From NCBI GenBank assembly GCA_003567495.1, contig PWZK01000008.1, positions 1-5,172 of the forward strand: a DNA stretch of 5,172 nucleotides, in the 5' to 3' direction. Both the position numbers and the translations under genes were made by a program. The DNA comes from Candidatus Brocadiaceae bacterium. Lineage in GTDB: Bacteria > Planctomycetota > Brocadiia > SM23-32. Every line of letters begins with the position of its first letter. Within the stretch, counting starts at the first letter, position 1. The notes beneath the pieces were generated by a model that worked only from the letters and a program-made list of their open reading frames with translations, made no database searches and had not been told where the DNA came from. Positions 1-5,172 of this stretch are shown piece by piece.

Positions 1-864
1 CATTGTGTACTTATGGCGGTTCCAGGCCTTGCAAAAACGCTTATGGTGCAGAAGCTTGCCGAAACACTTTCCCTTGATTTTCACCGCGTGCAGTTTACCC
101 CCGACCTTATGCCTACAGATATCACCGGAACCAACATATTGGAAGAAGACAGTGAGACCGGAAGGAGAAGTTTCCGGTTCCAGGAGGGACCCGTGTTCAC
201 CAACATACTTCTTGCCGACGAGATAAACCGAACGCCTCCCAAAACTCAGGCTGCACTTCTGGAAGCGATGCAGGAAAAACAGGTTACGAGCGGACGCGAG
301 ATCCATCATCTGCCTTCCCCATTTGTCGTTCTGGCCACTCAGAATCCCATTGAACAGAAGGGCACCTACGTACTTCCGGAAGCTCAGCTCGACCGTTTTT
401 TGTTTATGGTTAAGCTTGGCTATTCGGCCGAAGAAGAAGAACGCAAGATTTTATTTTCAACAACGGGAGGAGAACCGCCCACGCTGGAAAAGGTTATGAA
501 CCGGCGTGAAATACTTATTACCCAGTCTATGACGCTGAAGATACCGGCAAGCGATCATGTGGTCGCCTACGCTACCAGGCTGATGCGTGCCACCCGCCCC
601 GAAGATGAAAGTGCGCCTGATTTCGTTAAAAAATACGTCACCGTCGGGTGCAGCCCGCGAGCGGGCCAGTCGCTTCTGCGGGCGGCCAAGGCAAACGCAT
701 TGTTAAACGGTGTAGCGGATATAGCCTGTGAAGATGTGCGCAAGTTCGCTTACCCCGTGCTCAGGCACCGCATTGTGCTGAATTTTGCCGCGACCAGTGA
801 AGGACTCGATACCGATGATATCATACGGGAACTTCTCGACGTTGTGCCTGAGGATGCAGACTGA
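1..864 (+). CDS. moxR: MoxR-family AAA+ ATPase, 5'-truncated by window edge
   Basis: This is an ATP-driven chaperone-like remodeler of the MoxR clade of AAA+ proteins, cytosolic and presumably hexameric. The frame is open from base 1, so the gene begins upstream. The ATG at 13 is not the start, because it lies inside the nucleotide-binding loop. 287 residues are visible; family members are usually about 320-335, so roughly 40 N-terminal residues are missing. In window numbering, Walker A is AVPGLAKT (residues 6-13), Walker B is ILLADE with acidic residues 73-74, sensor 1 is ATQNP with Asn115, the LDRF motif has Arg132 as a likely arginine finger, and the sensor 2 motif GCSPRAG has Arg220. One oddity is Ala in place of the usual first Gly of Walker A. 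A terminator-like hairpin begins at the last base of the stop codon, and the DUF58 gene follows 60 bases on. Family assignment is firm; the substrate is unknown, though the neighbouring VWA proteins are the likely partners. Confidence 0.95.
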   Translation, partial: HCVLMAVPGLAKTLMVQKLAETLSLDFHRVQFTPDLMPTDITGTNILEEDSETGRRSFRFQEGPVFTNILLADEINRTPPKTQAALLEAMQEKQVTSGREIHHLPSPFVVLATQNPIEQKGTYVLPEAQLDRFLFMVKLGYSAEEEERKILFSTTGGEPPTLEKVMNRREILITQSMTLKIPASDHVVAYATRLMRATRPEDESAPDFVKKYVTVGCSPRAGQSLLRAAKANALLNGVADIACEDVRKFAYPVLRHRIVLNFAATSEGLDTDDIIRELLDVVPEDAD

Positions 865-903
865 TAATCCTTTTCGAAAAAAACTTGAAAAGGATTATTT
901 TTT
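864..903 (+). terminator. Intrinsic terminator-like hairpin after moxR
   Basis: A perfect 12-base inverted repeat, ATAATCCTTTTC at 864-875 and GAAAAGGATTAT at 887-898, encloses an 11-base loop. It is followed at once by six T residues (898-903), the layout of a Rho-independent terminator. The stem is A/T-rich, with three G-C pairs, so termination may be partial. The first stem base is the last base of the moxR TGA, so ribosomes finishing moxR would disrupt the hairpin. Inside an operon of co-functioning genes this suggests an attenuator that makes moxR more abundant than the VWA genes, but this is inferred from sequence only. The rest of the 865-924 gap shows no convincing promoter and only a weak ribosome binding site. 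Confidence 0.7.
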
Positions 904-924
904 AAAAAGATAGCCCCAGCTCTT

Positions 925-1812
925 ATGGCCAAAACAGAAGAAACATACAAATACTTGCCATCGCGTCTGGCACAGAGATTGCTGACATCCTCCATCAATG
1001 TCGATAAACCGATGGACGGCATGCGTCAGAGCCAGCATCACTCTGATTCAATCGGATCTTCCGTGGAGTTTGCCGAGTACAGGGAATACCACCCCGGCGA
1101 CCCTATAAATCGCGTAGATTGGGCAGTTTATGCACGCACGGACAGGCATGTGATTCGAGAGGCATTCAAAGAGGTAAGTGCCACATGTTATGTTCTCCTG
1201 GATATTTCGGCCAGCATGGATTATCAGCACGACGGGCCGATGAGCAAACTCGATTATGGCAAATATCTCGCAGCCGCAATGATGTTTGCGATGGTCAACC
1301 AGAGCGACAGCTCGGCGCTGGTTACATTTGATGCCAAAATGAAAGGTTATTTCGAACCGGCCTCGACGCCATCCGGGCTGAAGCCCGCACTGCTTCACCT
1401 TGAAGACGTTCAGACGGGTGGAGAAGGCAATATAGAGGCATCTTTGCACGACGTGGCGGAGCTGCTGAGCGACAGGTCTTTAATAGTCGTGATATCGGAT
1501 TTTTTGCAGGATTGTGATTCGATGCTTCGCGGACTGCACCACCTTCACCACGAGGGAATGGACGTTACCGTATTTCATGTTGTGGATCCCTCGGAAATGA
1601 CATTATCGATGCGGGGGCTGACGGAGCTGATAGATATGGAAACAGGTCAAAAATTATCCCTGGATTTAGATGCGGTGCGGGATACATATATCAGGCAGGC
1701 GAACCGCCATATCGAACGTATTCAGAGAACCTGCTTGAATATGCAGATGGATTATTTTTTTTGTGACACTAGAAAACCTGTTCATGAACCTGTACTTAAG
1801 AGGAGTTTTTAA
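925..1812 (+). CDS. DUF58 domain protein (VWA-like, cytosolic)
   Basis: This 295-residue soluble protein of the DUF58 family typically sits next to moxR genes. The family signature is visible: SVEFAEYREYHPGD (residues 46-59) followed by RVDWAVYARTDR (63-74). The VWA-like metal-binding motif DISAS is at 93-97, with a probable later MIDAS-type acidic segment in VVISDF. The C-terminus, MDYFFCDTRKP onward, matches the usual family ending. No signal peptide or membrane segment is present, consistent with the short cytosolic form of the family. The ATG at 925 is chosen because it gives the expected short N-terminal lead-in (YLPSRLAQRLL); its upstream region has only a weak purine-rich stretch (AAAAAGATAG) at an unfavourable distance. 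The gene probably supplies the cytosolic VWA partner of the ATPase. Its last codons carry the ribosome binding site of the next gene, which starts two bases after the stop. Confidence 0.93.
   Translation: MAKTEETYKYLPSRLAQRLLTSSINVDKPMDGMRQSQHHSDSIGSSVEFAEYREYHPGDPINRVDWAVYARTDRHVIREAFKEVSATCYVLLDISASMDYQHDGPMSKLDYGKYLAAAMMFAMVNQSDSSALVTFDAKMKGYFEPASTPSGLKPALLHLEDVQTGGEGNIEASLHDVAELLSDRSLIVVISDFLQDCDSMLRGLHHLHHEGMDVTVFHVVDPSEMTLSMRGLTELIDMETGQKLSLDLDAVRDTYIRQANRHIERIQRTCLNMQMDYFFCDTRKPVHEPVLKRSF
1798..1805 (+). promoter_or_regulatory. Strong Shine-Dalgarno site for the BatA-like gene
   Basis: AAGAGGAG ends nine bases before the ATG at 1815. It lies inside the last codons of the DUF58 gene and fixes the start of the BatA-like protein. 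It is the clearest ribosome binding site in the window; the other starts have weak or no such sequence. Confidence 0.8.
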
Positions 1813-1814
1813 GA

Positions 1815-2723
1815 ATGGGTTTTGCATCTCCCATTTTCCTGACCGTTCTGCCGCTTTCCGCTCTGCCCGTGTTATTTCATTTTCTCATGAAGCGGCGTGA
1901 AGCACGCCTTAAATTTCCTTCGCTGATGTTTTTTCTGCAAGCTGATCCCAAAATGCGCGCCAAGCGCCGCCTGAAAGAGCTTCTTCTGCTTGCTTCCAGA
2001 ATCATGCTGCTTTTACTGCTGATATTGGCTCTGTCCGGCCCCTCGCTCAAAAACGTCCCGGGTATCGGCGGCAATCTGGCGATTGCGATAGTCATAGATA
2101 ATTCGGCCTCGATGGACGGCCCGGCGAGCGAAGAATCGCGTAAGCTGCCTCAGGCCCGCGAGGCGGCACGCAGCCTTATTGATGCTCTGGATGAGGATGC
2201 CAGGGCAGTAGTAATTCCTTTGGTGCCCGATCCGGCTGTTGATATTTCCCTCGAGCTGACCTCTGATAAAGAACGCCTCAAAGATGCTATAGATGATGTA
2301 AGGAGAACCGAGGCCGCTGGTTCCACCGCAAACGCTTTTTCACGAACACGCGACGCGTTGCAACAGGCGCCGCGTGATACAGGGCGCGCGGTACATTTTT
2401 TTTCCGACTTGCACGAAGAAACATGGGGCCGAGAAGCCCGGGGAGGAGACATTTTCGGGGAACATACAGATGTCGTTTTTCACCGGATCGGCGGAATCGG
2501 AAGAACAGGGGCCAATGTTGCGGTGGAAGCCGTAAATACGCCTGGACGGCCGCTGCTTCCGCGACACAATTATAACATTGATGTCATTTTGCGAAATACT
2601 TCCGACGCAAACGCCGAGGTGCGGGTCAATTACGAAGACAGCCAGGATGAGGTTTCAAGTTTCAGAAAATCGCTTGGCCCGGGCCTGGCGGAAGCAGTGC
2701 AGTTTGCTTTTACACCCGAATAA
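1815..2723 (+). CDS. BatA-like membrane VWA protein, N-terminal part ending at in-frame TAA
   Basis: This is the N-terminal 302 residues of a BatA-type membrane-anchored VWA protein. Residues 1-75 form the double-transmembrane BatA domain: a first hydrophobic helix near 5-24, the cytosolic segment KRREARLKFPSLMFF with its basic stretch, and a second helix near 56-75. The VWA domain follows, with MIDAS motif DNSAS (95-99), a likely second-loop Thr in GSTANAF (169-175) and a later Asp in FFSDLHE. From about residue 225 an Ig/CARDB-like beta domain begins (VAVEAVNTPGRPLLPRHNY) and is cut at FAFTPE by TAA. The stop falls inside this domain, and downstream sequence in the same frame continues it (residues PGNHWA and then the next entry), so the natural gene very likely spans 1815-3980, about 720 residues. 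The start is fixed by a strong ribosome binding site. A product ending here would keep the anchor and VWA domain but lose the amidotransferase-like half. Confidence 0.85.
   Translation: MGFASPIFLTVLPLSALPVLFHFLMKRREARLKFPSLMFFLQADPKMRAKRRLKELLLLASRIMLLLLLILALSGPSLKNVPGIGGNLAIAIVIDNSASMDGPASEESRKLPQAREAARSLIDALDEDARAVVIPLVPDPAVDISLELTSDKERLKDAIDDVRRTEAAGSTANAFSRTRDALQQAPRDTGRAVHFFSDLHEETWGREARGGDIFGEHTDVVFHRIGGIGRTGANVAVEAVNTPGRPLLPRHNYNIDVILRNTSDANAEVRVNYEDSQDEVSSFRKSLGPGLAEAVQFAFTPE
2721..2723 (+). other. In-frame TAA codon splitting the BatA-like gene
   Basis: The codon lies between GAA (Glu, 2718-2720) and CCG (Pro, 2724-2726). One base change from GAA, AAA, CAA, TCA, TTA, TAT or TAC would create it. 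TAA ends the DUF58 gene normally, so general reassignment of TAA is unlikely. Confidence 0.9.
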
Positions 2724-2754
2724 CCGGGAAATCACTGGGCCATGATTTCCCTGG
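2724..2754 (+). other. Stem-loop immediately 3' of the in-frame TAA
   Basis: GGGAAATCA (2726-2734) pairs perfectly with TGATTTCCC (2743-2751) around an eight-base loop, CTGGGCCA. CC at 2724-2725 pairs further with GG at 2753-2754 if T2752 is bulged out, giving 11 pairs in all. No T-run follows, so it is not an intrinsic terminator. The ATG at 2742 sits at the loop/stem junction and would be partly hidden. The pairing is seen directly; any effect on translation is inference. Confidence 0.6.
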
Positions 2755-3980
2755 AAGGCGACAATTTCCGCGGTGATAACCGCGCAGCAGCTGGATTTAT
2801 ATGCACCGTGGAAGCACAGGTGCATTTTATCGGGGAAAAAGACAGCTACGGGCTCATGCCACGTATCATATCTCCCACGGGAACAGGCTACTTTACATCG
2901 TTGAGACCGTCTTTTGTAAGCCCCGCCGGATTATTGCACAGTGAAGATGAAACCGGTGAAGCCCCGGCAACGCTTCCAAGCATGGTAGTAACCACCTGGC
3001 AGCATCTCTCAGAGTTGCCCGAAGAACCGGCGGATGCTTTAAAAAACTATGTAAATGCCGGCGGACGGCTTTTTGTCGTGCCCGATGCCAACCGGCGCGG
3101 CGTCCCCGATTCCAGGCCTCCCGAATGGTTGAGGGCATACCCGGTGGAATACATATCGATGGATGAAGACGAACCTGACGTTGCGCGCATACTGGACCGG
3201 GAATCCGATATCTGGAGTGGTATAAGAGGCGAAGACGGCAGAATGCCGCACCACTTCTTTCTCCTGCACCGGTATAAGGAGCTTAGCATGGACGGCACTT
3301 ACAGTGTGCTGGCCGGGACGGGACGACGAAGACCTTTGCTGGCGGAACGTAAAATGGGAGACGGGAGAATATACTTGAGCGGCTTTGCTTTCGAGCCGGA
3401 TTGGACGCCCCTTGTGACCGATCCGTCCGGACTCGTGGTTGTCGCACTTCACAACGTAGCCGCCGCAGGCACTAAAATAATCGAGGAGACGAAAAACATC
3501 CAGGTAAAAGCGGGCGAAACGCTACTGATCGCGCCGGATAGCGAGCACTCCGTTGAAATCCGATCTTTTATTGGAGACACCATAAACGTCACCTTGCCAC
3601 CGCGTTCGTTGCCGGTGTTTCCAAGGGCCGGAGTGTATGGTGTAAACGTCGGAGAACGCAGTTATATGGTATCTGTGCGTGGCGCAGGGAGCGAAGCGAA
3701 GGAGTCGTATATTACCGGGGACAGGCTTGCCGTTATGGGCGAGAATGAGCACACCGTGGTCGCTTTTACTCCAGGCGGAGATTTTGCCAGGCAACTCAGA
3801 GGGCATTTCGTAGGGTTTTCTCTCTTTTTGCCTTTGTCAATTCTCCTGATCTTCATATGGGGCGGAGAAGCATGGCTGTCATCCATGCATAAAAAACGCG
3901 GCAGGGAGGTCAAACACCAAGAAGCGGCAAAACTTCAGAACCCGCAAGCAAACTTTATTAACGCAAAAGAAACGGCATGA
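2742..3980 (+). CDS. BatA-like protein, C-terminal part: GATase-like domain plus membrane helix
   Basis: 412 codons continue the BatA-like protein in the same frame as 1815-2723. Residues 1-25 (MISLEGDNFRGDNRAA onward) are the tail of the Ig-like domain, not a natural N-terminus. Then comes a class I glutamine-amidotransferase-like fold of the type found in large VWA membrane proteins: VVTTWQHLSELP, ALKNYVNAGGRLFVVPD, and later ERKMGDGRIYLSGFAFEPDWTP. I see no catalytic Cys-His-Glu triad, so it is probably non-enzymatic. A C-terminal membrane helix covers about 358-376 (FSLFLPLSILLIFIW), followed by a basic tail. The ATG at 2742 is the first in frame after the stop, 18 bases downstream; GGGAA at 2726-2730 is a poor and base-paired ribosome binding site. 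Independent expression would need reinitiation and would lack the N-terminal anchor. The stop overlaps the next start as ATGA (3977-3980), indicating translational coupling. Confidence 0.75.
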   Translation: MISLEGDNFRGDNRAAAGFICTVEAQVHFIGEKDSYGLMPRIISPTGTGYFTSLRPSFVSPAGLLHSEDETGEAPATLPSMVVTTWQHLSELPEEPADALKNYVNAGGRLFVVPDANRRGVPDSRPPEWLRAYPVEYISMDEDEPDVARILDRESDIWSGIRGEDGRMPHHFFLLHRYKELSMDGTYSVLAGTGRRRPLLAERKMGDGRIYLSGFAFEPDWTPLVTDPSGLVVVALHNVAAAGTKIIEETKNIQVKAGETLLIAPDSEHSVEIRSFIGDTINVTLPPRSLPVFPRAGVYGVNVGERSYMVSVRGAGSEAKESYITGDRLAVMGENEHTVVAFTPGGDFARQLRGHFVGFSLFLPLSILLIFIWGGEAWLSSMHKKRGREVKHQEAAKLQNPQANFINAKETA

Positions 3981-5172
3981 AAGTTATAGTTTCATATTTG
4001 ATCTGGCAGCCGCAGCTCAGCCTTTTCTGGGGAGGTGTGCTGATCATCGCCGCCACCGCCTGGATGTTCGTTCTTTACAGGCGTACGGCCCGGCGTTATC
4101 CGCTTCGGGATTGTCTGAAACTGCTTGTTCCAAAACTCATAGTGCTGCTGTTGCTGTTGTTTCTTTTCTTCAATCCCGCCTGGGCCATAACACGTCTGAT
4201 AATCGAGGAACTGGAGTTTATGGTTCTCGTAGATCAGTCTTCCTCAATGGACGTCGGGGATGTCAACCAGACTTCGCGATTTGAACGTGCCAAGCTTCTG
4301 AGCGAAGAGCTGGAAAATCTGCTGCCCGATACTATCAACCTGAAAACGCAGTTTTTCGAGGACGGGGTAAAATCCGATGTTGAATCACCTTCGAAAAACG
4401 ATAAAAAGCGCCCAACCGATCTCGCACAGGTGCTTGTAGATATAAATCGGCGAGCGGAAACGGAAGACCTCGACGGCGCAGTATTTCTGACCGATGGAGG
4501 TGATGAGCGCTTCCGGCCGTATAAGACCCCCTCAATTCCGTTTTATTTTATCGGAACAGGCGCAGACCCGGGAGAAAATGACGATGTTGAGATTTACTCG
4601 ATTAACGCTCCGTCAAGTGTTGAACCCGGAGCGGAGTTCAGTTTTTCTGTTAATCTCAGAGCCCATGGAGAACCCGCATTCGTCAGCCGGCTCCGAAATG
4701 TAGGGATCAATCTACAGGAACAGGTAGGGGACACAGGTCAAAATGGCGAAAATGATGCCGGTAGCGACATTGAGACCGACAACTTGAAGTGGAATACGAT
4801 ACATTCGGAAAGAATAAATCTAACGGGAGGGTGGGCGGAAACGCAAATTTCAGTCGAAGGGAAGGACGAGGAAGGCGTGCGCGAGTTTCGCGTTGTAGCT
4901 GATGAAGTCGACGGAGAGTTTACAGAGCTCAACAATATGCGTCTTTTTTCGGTCAGGGTGGAAGAAAAATCCCTGCATGCTCTTCTGTTTACCCGTGTGC
5001 TGGGCCATAATGAAGCAGTGCTGCGTCGCACTCTCATTGAAGATGCCGGTATCGAGCTTACATCTCTCATAAGAATAGCAGAAGGCAGGTATATAATCAG
5101 GGGAAAAGGAGAAGACACGGACGAATACAATTTTCTTCAGGAGGGATTTCCCGACCGCCGCGCCGACCTGGA
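3977..5172 (+). CDS. Membrane-anchored VWA protein with GATase-like domain, 3'-truncated by window edge
   Basis: The frame is open from ATG 3977 to the window end, giving 398 codons plus two bases without a stop. Two hydrophobic helices lie near residues 14-34 and 52-70 (KLIVLLLLLFLFF), followed by a VWA domain with a complete MIDAS set: DQSSS (86-90), T147-D148, and TDGGD (172-176). An Ig-like beta domain starts near 200 (VEIYSINAPSSVEPGAEFSF). It carries a polar Asp/Asn/Gly-rich insertion at about 249-269 and ends in the LNNMRLFSV segment. From about 332 an amidotransferase-like domain begins (ALLFTRVLGHNEAVLRRTL, then GIELTSLIR and FPDRRADL), matching the start of that domain in large PVC-type VWA membrane proteins. 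The start overlaps the preceding stop as ATGA and has no good ribosome binding site, so translation is probably coupled. The layout parallels the BatA-like gene before it. The family is well supported; the specific role is unknown. Confidence 0.9.
   Translation, partial: MKVIVSYLIWQPQLSLFWGGVLIIAATAWMFVLYRRTARRYPLRDCLKLLVPKLIVLLLLLFLFFNPAWAITRLIIEELEFMVLVDQSSSMDVGDVNQTSRFERAKLLSEELENLLPDTINLKTQFFEDGVKSDVESPSKNDKKRPTDLAQVLVDINRRAETEDLDGAVFLTDGGDERFRPYKTPSIPFYFIGTGADPGENDDVEIYSINAPSSVEPGAEFSFSVNLRAHGEPAFVSRLRNVGINLQEQVGDTGQNGENDAGSDIETDNLKWNTIHSERINLTGGWAETQISVEGKDEEGVREFRVVADEVDGEFTELNNMRLFSVRVEEKSLHALLFTRVLGHNEAVLRRTLIEDAGIELTSLIRIAEGRYIIRGKGEDTDEYNFLQEGFPDRRADL

Larger units (their letters stand above)
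1815..3980 (+). pseudogene. Inferred full-length BatA-like VWA/GATase-like gene interrupted by one nonsense codon
   Basis: This entry joins the two flanking reading frames. Both share one frame, and only the TAA at 2721-2723 separates them, with no insertion, deletion or frameshift elsewhere. Reading through gives two N-terminal membrane helices, a VWA domain, an Ig-like domain, an amidotransferase-like domain and a C-terminal membrane helix, which is the normal order for large BatA-like proteins in PVC-type bacteria. The joint residues (FAFTPE, stop, PGNHWAMISLEGDNFRGDN) resemble the usual end of the Ig-like domain, where a W/H-G-hydrophobic strand is followed by an LE.D....DN motif. The downstream part shows no further decay, which argues for a recent mutation, a sequence error, or a stop that is tolerated or recoded. 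Whether it is truly a pseudogene cannot be decided from one sequence. Confidence 0.6.

Noticed and set aside
5..226. Short + strand reading frame at the window start
   Set aside because: It overlaps the moxR nucleotide-binding region in another frame and has no recognisable domain.
653..666. Palindrome GCCCGCGAGCGGGC in moxR
   Set aside because: The two-base loop is too short for a stable hairpin, and the bases encode the conserved SPRAG sensor 2 region.
885..913. Possible promoter (TTGAAA with AGATAG) before the DUF58 gene
   Set aside because: The -10 match is poor, and TTGAAA is part of the terminator stem and loop.
1755..1762. Run of eight T residues near the DUF58 end as a slippage or error site
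   Set aside because: The frame stays correct through it: the residues after it match the usual DUF58 C-terminus and end properly before the next gene.
2721..2723. TAA reassigned to an amino acid throughout the genome
   Set aside because: The DUF58 gene ends at a TAA exactly where the family ends and the next gene begins, and no other TAA occurs within a coding frame here.
2721..2754. Selenocysteine insertion element
   Set aside because: The codon is TAA, not TGA, and BatA-like proteins are not known selenoproteins.
3039..3452. Antisense reading frames opposite the BatA-like and DUF58 genes
   Set aside because: They have no recognisable domain or ribosome binding site and are explained as shadows of the sense genes.
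3977..3995. Inverted repeat ATGAAA / TTTCAT over the last gene's start codon
   Set aside because: Six A/T-rich pairs are too weak to claim a regulatory structure.

Overview
The window is one contiguous stretch of a MoxR/VWA operon, with every gene on the + strand and tightly packed. In order it holds: the 3' part of a MoxR-type AAA+ ATPase gene (cut by the window start); a complete DUF58 protein with a VWA-like fold; a BatA-like membrane-anchored VWA protein whose reading frame is broken by one in-frame TAA at 2721-2723; and the first ~398 codons of a second membrane-anchored VWA protein that runs off the window end. No RNA genes, mobile elements, CRISPR arrays or large repeats are visible. 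The only non-coding gap of note is 865-924, and it holds a terminator-like hairpin.

The gene order (moxR, DUF58, BatA-like VWA, VWA plus glutamine-amidotransferase-like protein) and the domain make-up of the two large proteins resemble operons common in Planctomycetes, Verrucomicrobia, Lentisphaerae and related phyla. That assignment is an inference from architecture; base composition is moderate and the window has no taxonomic marker. The standard genetic code fits: TGA and TAA both end genes here, and no other stop codon falls inside any of the four coding frames.

By analogy with characterised MoxR/VWA pairs (RavA-ViaA, NorQ-NorD, CbbQ-CbbO), the ATPase probably acts as a chaperone-like remodeler with the VWA proteins as partners or adaptors. 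DUF58 would be the cytosolic partner, and the two membrane proteins would display VWA, Ig-like and amidotransferase-like domains at the membrane. The substrate cannot be read from the sequence.

The most interesting spot is 2718-2756. The two halves of the BatA-like protein lie in the same frame and homology-like sequence continues straight through the TAA. Starting on the very next base is a stem-loop (2724-2754: nine uninterrupted pairs plus two more across a one-base bulge). A nonsense mutation or a sequence error is the plain explanation. Readthrough, reinitiation or bypassing are testable alternatives.
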